Shown: positions 16,375 to 24,844 of the stretch, in pieces | Layout of the letters: each line of letters starts with the position of its first letter | How positions within the stretch are numbered: the first letter of the stretch is position 1 | Made by a program: the position numbers and the translations under genes | Notes under the pieces: model-generated | What the model was told of the DNA's origin: nothing | Database searches by the model: none | What the model saw: the letters and a program-made list of their open reading frames with translations, nothing else | Assembly: GCA_019413925.1 (NCBI GenBank) | Contig: DXMY01000054.1 | Location: 1-48,584 of the forward strand | DNA length: 48,584 nucleotides | From: Collinsella sp. | Lineage (GTDB): Bacteria; Actinomycetota; Coriobacteriia; Coriobacteriales; Coriobacteriaceae | Direction: 5' to 3'

Positions 16375-16828
16375 ACGCGCATGATGGCATAGCGGACGCC
16401 ATATACGCTCGAAACTTCGGGCAACGGTATTGGGGCGCGGCTTACCTTCTGCGAACGGTGGGTTTTTGAGCTGTCGTATTGAGGGGGGGGGCAGCTTCGG
16501 CTGGGGAGGTTTCTGTCGGCTGCCCCATTTTGGTGAACTTTAGTTGCGGATTCGTAGCTTCTAAGCGTTTTTGCCGACCGCTCAGATGCCTCACCAACAT
16601 AATTTGAGTTATTCGGCCTTATCCTATACGAATGGTGTGATCGCAACGTCTTATTCGAATTGATTCAGGTAGATTTATAGGGCTTGGTTGCGAAATTGGA
16701 GCGACTATAGCGCTCGATTGCGGTTCAAGGGGCCTCGACTAGTGGTTCAGTTGGCCGAACAACTCGAAAAAAGTAGGTGGGCCAATCTGCCGACTATGTG
16801 AAGCATGCGTATTTGCTCGTTTTGATTA
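16375..16828. other. Gene-free stretch with a G9 run and a third PPTFFELFG repeat
   Basis: 454 bases with no supported gene. It contains a run of nine G at 16483-16491, about 110 bases upstream of the 15166-16374 gene. At 16739-16801 the minus strand reads RQIGPPTFFELFGQLNH then stop, with no start codon in frame. Confidence 0.45.
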
Positions 16829-16864
16829 AAACTAGGGTGCAGCCATAAGACTGCGCCCTAGTTT
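16829..16864 (-). terminator. Terminator of the exonuclease gene
   Basis: Read on the minus strand, AAACTAGGGCGCAG pairs with CTGCACCCTAGTTT (one mismatch) and is followed by TTAATC. It lies 65 bases after the exonuclease stop. Confidence 0.75.
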
Positions 16865-16929
16865 ACTGCGTGCCGGTGCGTCCAGACGGATTGCACTGTG
16901 CCTGGCAGGCGCTCCCGCAGATGGATCGG

Positions 16930-17898
16930 TTATTTCGCAAACAGGTTCTTGAGGTTGAACTCGGCCTGTACCGTGCGGAGCATGAGGTCGGTGTCGTCCA
17001 GACCCAGATGCTGCTCGTTGGCGTCGGGCGCGAGGGTGCCGCGACGGCGTGCCCAGTTCTCGAGCGCGGCGGGGGCGGACTCGCGGGGGAGCGAGCGCAC
17101 GTCGGCGTCCAGGCTGCGGCAGATCTGGCGCGAGTCGATGACGATGATCTTACCCGCGCGGCGTGCCTCGGCGTAACCGTCCAGGTGAATCTTGAACCAG
17201 CTGTCCTCAAAGGCGGCGTTATGCGCCATGTACGGGTACTTCTTCATAAGCTTGAGCAGCTGCTTTTGCAGCTCCTTGTTCTCGCGGAAGGGCGTTTTGC
17301 CGTCGATGTCGTCCCAGGTAATGTGGTGGATATTCGACAGCGGCACATCTTCGCCGCGGTAGATGTCGGGCAGGCCGCAGTAGTGTGCCTCGGCGTCATG
17401 CGGGACGGCGTCGCTGGTGAGCTCCATGATCTCCCAGCCCACGTTGATGATATAGCCGCGCTCGGGTGCACGGCCGGTGGTCTCGATGTCGATACCGAGC
17501 ACGGTGCCCTGGATGGGCTTGCGGGCGTAGGCCACGCCGAGCGCGTCGCGGTCGCCGCGGATCTCGCGCATGACCGACGCGGCGGTGCGCTTTTGCATCT
17601 TGCCGATGGCAGCGCAGGTGTCGGCATCGGACAGGCCGCGCGAAAGCGTCGCGGGCGTCACGTTGCGCAGGCGCGCCTCGCCGATCTGGTCGCACAGGTC
17701 GCGGTTGCGGTCGGCCAGGTCGCGCACGGTGGCAAAATCGAAGCCGGGGTCGCCCTCGGCAGTAAAGTACTCGGTCTCGAGCACCTTGAGGGCCTCCTCG
17801 CCCTTCTGGCGCTCGGACTCCATGGCGCCGTGATCGCCATAGATAAACATGGGGATAAACGGCTGGCGTTCGTATTCGAGTGCTTGCGAAACGTTCAT
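16930..17898 (-). CDS. DnaQ-like 3'-5' exonuclease domain protein
   Basis: A 322-residue protein. Residues from about 130 onward are a DEDDh exonuclease: Exo I GIDIETTG (D and E), Exo II MAHNAAFED, and Exo III with HLGLDDTDLM in place of the common HRALDDA (His and Asp are kept). The N-terminal 130 residues are helical and are not from a family I recognise. ATG 17898 follows CAAGGAG. Related proteins trim DNA or RNA 3' ends; whether this one proofreads, repairs DNA or processes RNA cannot be told. It diverges from the transporter gene at 18070. Confidence 0.82.
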   Translation of the reverse strand: MNVSQALEYERQPFIPMFIYGDHGAMESERQKGEEALKVLETEYFTAEGDPGFDFATVRDLADRNRDLCDQIGEARLRNVTPATLSRGLSDADTCAAIGKMQKRTAASVMREIRGDRDALGVAYARKPIQGTVLGIDIETTGRAPERGYIINVGWEIMELTSDAVPHDAEAHYCGLPDIYRGEDVPLSNIHHITWDDIDGKTPFRENKELQKQLLKLMKKYPYMAHNAAFEDSWFKIHLDGYAEARRAGKIIVIDSRQICRSLDADVRSLPRESAPAALENWARRRGTLAPDANEQHLGLDDTDLMLRTVQAEFNLKNLFAK

Positions 17899-18069
17899 AG
17901 GCTGCTCCTTGGACGGGCCGCGTCGCACGGCTCGGGGTTACTGAGTTGTGGCGAGATGATAGTTTACCATGGGCAACTATTGGCACCACGCCCGGGACAA
18001 CTACAATACCCTAGTTGACCGCTAGGACTTTTACAATGTTGCCGAAAGACACGAAAGGTTCCATCCGTC

Positions 18070-19158
18070 ATGGATTTACTGATTGATATTCTGCTCGACG
18101 CCGGCAAGGACACGCTGTCCCTGGTGCCGTTTTTGTTGGTGACGTATCTTGCTCTCGAGACACTTGAGCACGTTGCGGGCGACCGCGTCAACGGCGCTAT
18201 CAAGCGCGCCGGCGCTGCGGGTCCCGTGGTTGGCTCGCTGCTGGGCATGGTGCCGCAGTGCGGATTTTCGGCCATGGCAGCAACGCTGTACGCCGGCCGT
18301 GTCGTGACCTTGGGCACGTTGGTGGCGGTGTTCCTTTCGACCTCCGATGAGATGCTGCCGCTGTTGCTTGCCGAGCAGGTTCCCGTGCAGACTATGGCGA
18401 TGCTTTTGGCTTCGAAAGCGCTGATCGCACTGGTCACGGGTTTTATCGTGGACGCTGCCATTCGCGGCCTGCGCCGTAACGCCCGCGCGCACGCGGCGAT
18501 TCGCCGTACCGTGCTGGGAACCGCGGCCAACCCGGCCCACGTGAACTGCGCGCACGACGACCACAGCGGCGGTGACATCATCGACGAGGTGGCCGAGGCA
18601 GGCGTGAGCGCCGACCACATCCACGAGCTGTGCGAGCGCGACCATTGCGGTTGTGATGAAGACGAGGACGAGCACGAACACGGACATGGCCACGATCACG
18701 GTCATGAGGGCGAACATGAACACCATGATGGTCACGGTCACTCTCACTCCCACGAAGGGACGCCTGTCCTGTCGATCATCCGCAGTGCGATCTCGCACAC
18801 CGTGCAGGTCTCGGTATTCATTTTTCTGGTGACGCTGATTCTGGTTGCCGTGCTCGAGACGTTCGGCGAGTCCGCGATCGAGCAGTTCCTGCGCGGCAAC
18901 GAGACACTCGCTGTCCTGGGTTCGGCGCTTGTCGGGCTGATTCCCAATTGCTCGGCGAGCGTGGTCATTACACAGCTGTATCTGGAAGGCGCGCTGCAAC
19001 TGGCGCCGATGCTCGCCGGCACGCTCATTTCCGCCGGCGTGGGTTATCTGGTGCTGTTCCGCACCAACCGCAGCGCCCGCGAAAATGCCGTGTTCCTGAT
19101 CATGATGTACGTCATCGGCGCTGGCTGGGGCCTCATCCTCTCCGCCGTTGGCCTCTAA
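18070..19158 (+). CDS. Putative metal/metalloid permease with a His-rich loop
   Basis: A 362-residue membrane protein built of two similar halves. Each has a short motif at a membrane turn (GMVPQCGFSAMAATLYAG in the first half, GLIPNCSASVVITQLYLEG in the second). This pattern belongs to a permease family annotated as putative manganese transporter or arsenic efflux protein. Between the halves, about residues 155-235, lies a cytoplasmic loop with dense His, Asp and Glu (EHEHGHGHDHGHEGEHEHH), a likely metal buffer or sensor. The Cys after each P-N/Q is a candidate transport ligand. ATG 18070 follows GAAAGG. Manganese, nickel, zinc or arsenite are all possible. Confidence 0.75.
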   Translation: MDLLIDILLDAGKDTLSLVPFLLVTYLALETLEHVAGDRVNGAIKRAGAAGPVVGSLLGMVPQCGFSAMAATLYAGRVVTLGTLVAVFLSTSDEMLPLLLAEQVPVQTMAMLLASKALIALVTGFIVDAAIRGLRRNARAHAAIRRTVLGTAANPAHVNCAHDDHSGGDIIDEVAEAGVSADHIHELCERDHCGCDEDEDEHEHGHGHDHGHEGEHEHHDGHGHSHSHEGTPVLSIIRSAISHTVQVSVFIFLVTLILVAVLETFGESAIEQFLRGNETLAVLGSALVGLIPNCSASVVITQLYLEGALQLAPMLAGTLISAGVGYLVLFRTNRSARENAVFLIMMYVIGAGWGLILSAVGL

Positions 19159-19173
19159 GTGGGCCTAAAAAAT

Positions 19174-19242
19174 GGGCTTCAAATAGCCATGCTCAGCGCC
19201 TGCGCAATGCGGCGACGCATGGCATTTTGAAGCCCGTTTTTT
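19174..19242 (+). terminator. Terminator of the His-rich permease gene
   Basis: GGGCTTCAAAT... pairs with ...ATTTTGAAGCCC, with an inner CCATGC/GCATGG stem, followed by GTTTTTT. Confidence 0.75.
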
Positions 19243-19279
19243 GTTGAGCCATGGATTCCGAGCGCTCACACCGCTCAAA

Positions 19280-19320
19280 ACAAAAAGGTAGATTTTAGGC
19301 ATGTCCCAAAAATCTACCTT
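19280..19320 (-). terminator. Terminator of the YaiI/YqxD gene pair
   Basis: On the minus strand AAGGTAGATTTT (19309-19320) pairs perfectly with AAAATCTACCTT (19285-19296), followed by a T-run. It sits 2 bases after the stop of the 19323 gene. Confidence 0.8.
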
Positions 19321-19322
19321 GG

Positions 19323-19805
19323 TTAGTGCAGCAACTCGGTGAGGTTGCGTTTAAAGCGGACACGGTCTTCGCTGGTAAATGCCGCCGGTCCGCGAGTGCG
19401 TCCGCCGGTGCGGCGTACCTTCTTTTCCTCGTGGCGAATAAACAGCTGCATGTCGATAGTCGCCTTGTCGTACACGCGCCCGCGCACACCGATGGCGGCG
19501 GCATCGCGCCCGAGCACCATGCTCGCCAAGCCAATGTCCTGCGTCACGACCACGTCGCCCGCCTGCAGGCGTTCGACAATGGCAAAGTCGGCGCTGTCGG
19601 CGCCCACGCTCACATCAAGCGTCGTGACCCAAAAGCCGCGTCGCGCGTGCTCGGCATCGCGCGGGTCGTCGCGGCGAATGTGCCGTTCCAGGTTTTGTGT
19701 GCTGTTGCCGGCGATAATAACGGCGACGCCCGCTCGCCGCGCGCAGTCAATCGACTCGCGCGTGACCGGGCAGGCGTCTGCATCAATAAAGAGCGTTCGC
19801 GGCAT
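19323..19805 (-). CDS. YaiI/YqxD family protein (DUF188)
   Basis: A 160-residue member of the YaiI/YqxD family, a PIN/NYN-like nuclease fold. The N-terminus LFIDADACPV has the paired Asp of the fold, and the VVTQDIGLASMVL segment holds the later Asp. The C-terminal basic part (RRTGGRTRGPAAFTSEDRVRF) is typical of the family. The biochemical role is not established. Its start lies directly at the end of the HdeD-like gene, so both are probably on one transcript. Confidence 0.9.
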   Translation of the reverse strand: MPRTLFIDADACPVTRESIDCARRAGVAVIIAGNSTQNLERHIRRDDPRDAEHARRGFWVTTLDVSVGADSADFAIVERLQAGDVVVTQDIGLASMVLGRDAAAIGVRGRVYDKATIDMQLFIRHEEKKVRRTGGRTRGPAAFTSEDRVRFKRNLTELLH

Positions 19806-20408
19806 CTAGTGCACCAGTTTGCCAAATTGAATAGCACGAACAATCAGCGTTACGCCAAACACCAGCAGCGCGGCGCCGCTAAAGACGACGAGCATCTTGG
19901 CCGACCACAGCGGATAGATAAACACGAACATGCCGGCGATGATGGAGAGTGCGCCGCTCAGGATGGCGAGGGCACGGCTGGACGAAAGCTCGGACTCCAG
20001 AATGGACATGACACCTTCGACAATCCAGCCAAAGCCGGCCACGATAACCACCATCGTGGTGAGCGTCGCGGTCGAGAAGGCCTGGTTGCGCAGGATTATG
20101 ACGCCGCCCAAGATAATGAGTAGGTTGGAGATGATGCTCGTCACGCGCCAGCCGGTGGGCAGCAGCGGCTCAAAAATGGCAGTGAATAGTCTGATGGCAG
20201 CAGTGATTACAAAGTAAAAACCCAGGACAGTCGTCAAAAAGACGAGGGACTTGGCAGGTGCAAAAAGCAGCGCGATACCAGCAATGAGTGCTAAGACGCC
20301 CGTGATGGCGTAGATCCAGCGTACGGCCTTGACGGCTTTGCCCGCCATGCTTTTCTCGTCAAATCCAAACTGGCTCGATTTTTGGTCATCGTTCTTAAAG
20401 ATGCCCAT
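19806..20408 (-). CDS. HdeD-like (DUF308) membrane protein
   Basis: A 200-residue integral membrane protein with about six helices in three pairs, each pair carrying a G-rich first helix (IYAITGVLALIAGIALLFAP, and NLLIILGGVIILRN). This matches DUF308/HdeD proteins, which are linked to acid stress in enterobacteria; no function is known in Actinobacteria. The first 25 residues are soluble and charged. It is translated just ahead of the YaiI/YqxD gene. Confidence 0.82.
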   Translation of the reverse strand: MGIFKNDDQKSSQFGFDEKSMAGKAVKAVRWIYAITGVLALIAGIALLFAPAKSLVFLTTVLGFYFVITAAIRLFTAIFEPLLPTGWRVTSIISNLLIILGGVIILRNQAFSTATLTTMVVIVAGFGWIVEGVMSILESELSSSRALAILSGALSIIAGMFVFIYPLWSAKMLVVFSGAALLVFGVTLIVRAIQFGKLVH

Positions 20409-20596
20409 AATGTCTCCTTTCCGTGCGGCGTAAGCCTTGATCGTTACAGCCAGTATCGCTTAAAGGCGCTGGCGTATGGGTCGGGGAGGGCGAAACGTAA
20501 CCCAAAGGTCCCGAATTGTTTCCGTTGTTCCCCACGTCGCGATTTTCTATTCAACAGGTGTAGAACATTGCAGCCCTGTTCGTTATTGCCTACGTT

Positions 20597-20615
20597 TTAG
20601 GTTAGATTTTCCTAA
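20597..20615. promoter_or_regulatory. Candidate DtxR/IdeR-type iron box
   Basis: TTAGGTTAGATTTTCCTAA agrees with 15 of 19 positions of the actinobacterial DtxR/IdeR box TTAGGTTAGCCTAACCTAA. The left half is complete. It lies 29 bases before the nitroreductase start, where a repressor would act. Confidence 0.45.
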
Positions 20616-20643
20616 GGACAATTGGCTTGTATTGGGGGTCCCT

Positions 20644-21315
20644 ATGAACGAAGCAGTTCCCGAGGCACCGTCGAGTGTCGAATCGATGGCAAAGCAAGGT
20701 TGCGAAAAGCTCGGTCTGGAAGCGTTTGATGCGCTGGTCCGTCGTGCCCGTACGTGCCGTCGCTTTGACGAGTCCATGCGCGTGCCGCGCGAGTTTTTGC
20801 TTGAGCTGGCGGAACTGGCGCACCTGGCTCCCTGCGGCGCCAATGCTCAGCGTCTGCGTTTTCATGTGGTGAGCGGTGCCGAGGACTGCGCGCGCGTATT
20901 TGATGAGCTTGCATGGGCCGGCGCGCTTAAGGACTGGCCGGGTCCTGCCGAGGGCGAGCGCCCGACCGGCTATATCGCGATTTTGGCCGAGCGCGCCGTT
21001 CCGGGCAAGCCTGCCGCTCCCATTACCGAGGTCGACACGGGCATTGCCGCGCAGACGATGATGCTCGCCGCCCGCAGCGCCACGCCCGAGGTGTCAGCCT
21101 GCATGTTCAAGGCCTTTACGCCCCGCGCGATCGATGCCATGGGGCTCGATAACGACAAGTATGAGCTCAAGCTGATCATGGCGTTTGGCGTTCCGGCCGA
21201 GACACAGGTGATCGATGCGATCGATTCCAATCCCGACGGCTCCATCAATTATTGGCGCGACGAGGCGCGGGTGCACCACGTACCCAAGCGTTCGCTCGCC
21301 GACGTGCTGGTGTAG
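20644..21315 (+). CDS. Nitroreductase family protein
   Basis: A 223-residue FMN-dependent oxidoreductase-type protein. The N-terminal RRARTCRRFDESMRVPREFLLELAELA is the FMN phosphate-binding region of nitroreductases; APCGANAQRLRFHVV, and the TGIAAQTMMLAA stretch with its helix, also fit. It probably reduces quinones, flavins or nitro compounds with NAD(P)H. ATG 20644 follows GGGGG. A candidate iron box upstream suggests iron-responsive control. The physiological substrate is unknown. Confidence 0.85.
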   Translation: MNEAVPEAPSSVESMAKQGCEKLGLEAFDALVRRARTCRRFDESMRVPREFLLELAELAHLAPCGANAQRLRFHVVSGAEDCARVFDELAWAGALKDWPGPAEGERPTGYIAILAERAVPGKPAAPITEVDTGIAAQTMMLAARSATPEVSACMFKAFTPRAIDAMGLDNDKYELKLIMAFGVPAETQVIDAIDSNPDGSINYWRDEARVHHVPKRSLADVLV

Positions 21316-21346
21316 TTGAGTGTCACCGCGGTGTGATCCGGCGGTA

Positions 21347-21383
21347 AACCACCACAAAGGTACCCGTCCCCTTTGTGGTGGTA
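21347..21383. repeat. Dispersed palindrome, CCACCACAAAGG type, copy 2
   Basis: Perfect 12-base arms CCACCACAAAGG (21349-21360) and CCTTTGTGGTGG (21370-21381) surround TACCCGTCC. It is the same arm sequence as at 7738-7770. It ends just before the ribosome-binding site of the 21398 gene. Confidence 0.75.
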
Positions 21384-21397
21384 CGAGGGGAGGGTGT

Positions 21398-21940
21398 GTG
21401 GCAGATCTGTATTTGGTGCGGCATGGGCAGACTGAGCTCAATGTGCAGAGCATTTTGCAGGGCTGGCACGATTCGCCGCTTACGGCGCGCGGGCGCGAGC
21501 AGGCGCTGACGGCGCGTACGGCGTTTGCGGCGCGTGGCGTGGCCTTTGATCATGTGTATTCCTCGCCGTTAGGCCGGGCGCGGCATACGGCCGAGCTTAT
21601 CGTTGGCGAGGACCGTTCCATTGAGCTGGTCGATGACCTGCGTGAGTGGCATTTTGGCTCGCTGGAGGGCACATCAAATCGCGAGATGCCGCCGCAGCCC
21701 TGGGGCGATTATCCGGTGGCCTTTGGCGGCGAGTCGGAAGTGCAGCTTCAGTCGCGCATGGTCGCGGCGCTGTCCCGCATCATGGCCAGGCCGCAGCACG
21801 ACTGCGTGCTGGCGGTTTCCCACGGCTCAGCCTGCCAGGAGTTTCTTGAGTATGTGACTGGCGGGGGAGAGCTACCCGACAACGGTGCCGTGCTTCATTT
21901 TGGCTATTGCGACGGGGCGTTTTCGCTCTTGGGTTGGTAA
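21398..21940 (+). CDS. Histidine phosphatase (phosphoglycerate mutase-like), first of a tandem pair
   Basis: A 180-residue branch 1 histidine phosphatase. The catalytic motif LVRHGQTELN is at the start, the acid Glu is in DLREWHFGSLEG, and the second His is in LAVSHGSACQEF. Typical substrates are phosphosugars, alpha-ribazole phosphate or adenosylcobalamin intermediates; none can be picked. It starts at GTG 21398 after GGGGAGGG. The following gene is a paralogue. Confidence 0.85.
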   Translation: MADLYLVRHGQTELNVQSILQGWHDSPLTARGREQALTARTAFAARGVAFDHVYSSPLGRARHTAELIVGEDRSIELVDDLREWHFGSLEGTSNREMPPQPWGDYPVAFGGESEVQLQSRMVAALSRIMARPQHDCVLAVSHGSACQEFLEYVTGGGELPDNGAVLHFGYCDGAFSLLGW

Positions 21941-21957
21941 CGAACGAAAGGACCCCT

Positions 21958-22593
21958 ATGAATAAAGATCTGTATCTGGTCCGTCATGGACAGACGATAT
22001 TCAACCTTAAGCGTATCATTCAGGGGTGGAGTGACTCGCCGCTTACACAGTTGGGTTGCGACCAGGCGGCGCGCGCCGGCATGTTTTTACGTGCGCGCGG
22101 CATCGAGCCCGATCATGCCTACACCTCCACGCTTCATCGCACCGAGCAGACTATCGCCAACATGTGGCCGGGCTTGGCGTACGAGCGCCTGGACGGCCTG
22201 CGTGAGTGGTTCTTTGGCGACTTTGAGGCCGAGCGCGTGATGCTCATGCCCGAGCGCCCATGGCGTGACTTCTACTGCCAGTTTGGCGGCGAGGGGCAGA
22301 TGCAGGTGCGCGAGCGCATGGTGGCGACGTTGACCGATTTGATGCGACGCCCGGACCACTCGTGCGTGCTCGCGGTGAGCCATGCCTCGGCCATCAAGGA
22401 GTTTTTGGACCACGTGAGGGGAGCGGCAGCCGACGAGCGCGAGCGCGTGCCGGGCAATTGCTCGGTGCTGCATTTTGCGTTTGGCGATGCGACTGACACG
22501 TTTGAACTGGTCGAAGTCTTTACGCAGGAAGATTATGCGCGCGAGTTGGGTCTTGAGCCGCTGGTGGCGGTAGCGGGTCCGCAGCGCGGATAA
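21958..22593 (+). CDS. Histidine phosphatase (phosphoglycerate mutase-like), second of a tandem pair
   Basis: A 211-residue paralogue of the preceding gene, 17 bases downstream, with LVRHGQTIFNLKRIIQGW, LREWFFGDFEAE and LAVSHASAIKEFLDH in the same order. The C-terminus is about 25 residues longer. The pair looks like a tandem duplication that has diverged. ATG 21958 follows GAAAGGA. The substrate is unknown. Confidence 0.87.
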   Translation: MNKDLYLVRHGQTIFNLKRIIQGWSDSPLTQLGCDQAARAGMFLRARGIEPDHAYTSTLHRTEQTIANMWPGLAYERLDGLREWFFGDFEAERVMLMPERPWRDFYCQFGGEGQMQVRERMVATLTDLMRRPDHSCVLAVSHASAIKEFLDHVRGAAADERERVPGNCSVLHFAFGDATDTFELVEVFTQEDYARELGLEPLVAVAGPQRG

Positions 22594-22636
22594 CGCGAGC
22601 GCGGCGGCACGGGTCGTCGGCTAACTTCTCGACGCA

Positions 22637-22684
22637 AAAGGGGCGGAGATGCATGTACCTGCTGCATCTCCACCCTGTTTGTTG
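22637..22684. terminator. Bidirectional terminator between convergent genes
   Basis: The stem GGGCGGAGATGCA (22641-22653) with TGCATCTCCACCC (22663-22675) has one mismatch. T-rich tracts follow on both strands (TGTTTGTT on plus, TTTTGC on minus). Confidence 0.75.
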
Positions 22685-22719
22685 AGCTGCCGATTTTTGT
22701 GCTGGGCGGTCTGGTCTTG

Positions 22720-23409
22720 CTAGAACCGCGCGACCTGGTGCGTGAGCAGACCCGTCGGAACCTGCGGCGCGGCGCCGCTGACCTGCGCGGCGGGGAAGAG
22801 CACGGCAACGGTAAAGTTGAACGGCTCCTTGCCGGTGTACGTTCCGGCGGCACGGGCCTCATCGGCCAGCAGCTGCGACGCCCCGGTCAGAGCGGCGGCG
22901 TAGGCGGGGTCGTCGGCCAGTGCCGGCTCCGGTGCTTGGTCGAGCATAGCGCGGATGGCCCCGACGGCGTCCTCGCGCTTGACCTCCCACGCGCGGTGCG
23001 TAATGCCCGCGGGGTCGGTGACGGCGTAGAGCGACGCGCCCTCTTTGGCGGCGCCCAGGATGATATCCATGACGGGCGAGGCCTCGTAGGCGAGCGATAC
23101 GGGGCGCGGCTGCACCTTGAGCTCGGCGATCGCGCGCGCGGCGGCGAGTGCGTCGACGTTCTCGGCGACAGCCGCGTCGCTGCCCGCCAGCGTGCCAACC
23201 GGGCAGATCGCCACAACGCCCGTCACGCGACCCAGCTCGCCCGAGCATTCGTACACGTAGTACGCTGCGCCTGGATCTTTGAGCATGAGCCCGTCGGCGA
23301 TGGCGGCGCGCAGGGCGTCGTTGCCGCTCAGGATGCTGCCCATTGCAGGCAGCGCCTCGAGCACGCGGTCCTGAGCCGGGCGGATGCAGGGAAACGGAAG
23401 TGCTTTCAT
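22720..23409 (-). CDS. DUF1015-like protein of the serine biosynthesis cluster
   Basis: A 229-residue protein. The opening KALPFPCIRPAQDRV resembles the conserved N-terminus of DUF1015 proteins (PFRGLRP), and the context (downstream of serC and serA) is where DUF1015 genes usually sit. It is much shorter than the usual 400 or so residues, so it is a reduced or divergent member. No catalytic motif is evident. The call rests partly on gene neighbourhood. Confidence 0.55.
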   Translation of the reverse strand: MKALPFPCIRPAQDRVLEALPAMGSILSGNDALRAAIADGLMLKDPGAAYYVYECSGELGRVTGVVAICPVGTLAGSDAAVAENVDALAAARAIAELKVQPRPVSLAYEASPVMDIILGAAKEGASLYAVTDPAGITHRAWEVKREDAVGAIRAMLDQAPEPALADDPAYAAALTGASQLLADEARAAGTYTGKEPFNFTVAVLFPAAQVSGAAPQVPTGLLTHQVARF

Positions 23410-23448
23410 GGGCGGTCCTAACGAGTGAGTCGGTTTGTTCGCGGCTTA

Positions 23449-24669
23449 TTATGCCCCAACTTGGCTGCTCGCGTCCCAGAGCGTGTTGTCGGCAAGCGCG
23501 ATCAGCACTTGCTGACAACGAACGATATCGGCGTGGGGCACATATTCGTTGGGCTTGTGCGCGAGCGCGAGCGACCCGGGACCGTAGCTCATGCAATTGC
23601 GGTTGCCTGTCTTGCTGGCAATGACGGCGGTGTCGGTGTAGCCGGTAAAGAAGCCGACGGTCGTGTCCGCGTCCGTCACGTCATCGGCGGCACGCTTGAG
23701 CGCTGCTAGAAGGGGAGAGTTCGGGTCGCGCTCGATGGCGGGGCGGTCGCCCGTCACGGTGTAGCTGCCATGGCAACCGGGAACGGCGGCTTCGGCGACG
23801 GCGATGGCCTGCTCTACCATGCGCGTCGCGGCGGCCGTATCGGTCGGCGGGGTCAGACGCATGTCGACCCAGACTTTGGCGCGGTCGGGCACGACATAGG
23901 GGCGATATCCGCCCTCGATTTGGCCAAACGTGATGGTCGAAGACCCCAACTCATCGTGCGCGGGCAGCGCCACAAACGCGCGACGGAGCGAACACACGAC
24001 CTCGGCCATGGCGGCGACGGCATCCGCGCCCTTCCAGGGCTGGCTCGCATGCGTCGTCACGCCAGCCATTTCAATCTCGAACCACGTGCGTCCCTTGTGC
24101 GCCACCTGGATCTGTCCGTCGGTGGGCTCGGTGTCCAGCACCCATTCACGCGAGCCGGCCCAGCCGGCATCGATCGCGGTCTCTGAGCCGCGCATAAAGT
24201 CTTCCTCGTCGACCGAGCAGATGAGCGAAAAGCCGCGGCAGGGCAGCTCGCCTTCTGCCGCCACGCGCTCGAGCGTATGGACCAGTGCGGCAATGGCGCA
24301 GGCCAGGCCACCCTTCATATCGCAGGCACCGCGGCCATAGAGTTTATCGTCACGCACGATTGCCCCGAGCGGCGGAATGCCTGCGTCCCAGCCGTCGCCC
24401 AAGGTGACGGTATCCATGTGGCAGATGTAGACGAGCCGTGGCTCGTCGCTCAAACCGGGCACGGTGACCATGAGATTGCGGCGTCCGGTCAGCACCTCGA
24501 GTTCCTCAACCTGCACGGCATGGAGCACCGGATGGCTCAACCGCCCCAGTTGAGCCTCAACCAACGCTTTGATATAGCGTCCAATCTCGCCCTCATACGC
24601 ACCTGGGTCGGAACTGTCGATCCGCACAAGCCCTTGCGTAAGCCGCCAAGCAAAATCTGTATCAACCAT
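23449..24669 (-). CDS. M20 family metallopeptidase (ArgE/DapE/CPG2-like)
   Basis: A 406-residue M20 enzyme. Metal sites are visible: YICHMDTVTLGDGWDAG (His, Asp), GRGACDMKGGLA (bridging Asp), SVDEEDFMRGSE (catalytic and ligand Glu) and VLDTEPTDGQIQ (Asp). A dimerisation domain with the THASQPWKGADA segment follows. It should cleave an amide bond in a small amino-acid derivative or dipeptide; a specific desuccinylase or deacetylase role cannot be shown. ATG 24669 follows GTGAGGTGCCT; a longer start at 24789 would add a cysteine-free unrelated leader. It is downstream of serA across a hairpin. Confidence 0.85.
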   Translation of the reverse strand: MVDTDFAWRLTQGLVRIDSSDPGAYEGEIGRYIKALVEAQLGRLSHPVLHAVQVEELEVLTGRRNLMVTVPGLSDEPRLVYICHMDTVTLGDGWDAGIPPLGAIVRDDKLYGRGACDMKGGLACAIAALVHTLERVAAEGELPCRGFSLICSVDEEDFMRGSETAIDAGWAGSREWVLDTEPTDGQIQVAHKGRTWFEIEMAGVTTHASQPWKGADAVAAMAEVVCSLRRAFVALPAHDELGSSTITFGQIEGGYRPYVVPDRAKVWVDMRLTPPTDTAAATRMVEQAIAVAEAAVPGCHGSYTVTGDRPAIERDPNSPLLAALKRAADDVTDADTTVGFFTGYTDTAVIASKTGNRNCMSYGPGSLALAHKPNEYVPHADIVRCQQVLIALADNTLWDASSQVGA

Positions 24670-24800
24670 AGGCACCTCACAGATAGTTAGGTCAACATAC
24701 AGATTGTATGCCAAGAAGCGGCTCGGTGCATTTAATGGAGTGCTCACAAAACGGGGCTCCTCTCGTGCGAAAGGCGCCCCCGCGGGCATTCAATGTCAGT

Positions 24801-24831
24801 GACGGGCAGGCCACATGGGGAACTGCCCGTC
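24801..24831 (-). terminator. Hairpin after serA
   Basis: Perfect 9-base arms GACGGGCAG and CTGCCCGTC lie 14 bases after the serA stop. There is no clear T-run, so it may attenuate rather than stop transcription. Confidence 0.45.
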
Positions 24832-24844
24832 AGATCAGCCGGCG

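Noticed and set aside
16483..16491. G9 run as a phase-variation switch for the endonuclease-like gene
   Set aside because: It is about 110 bases upstream of the start, not in the coding part and not clearly inside a promoter. It may be noted but does not support a switch.
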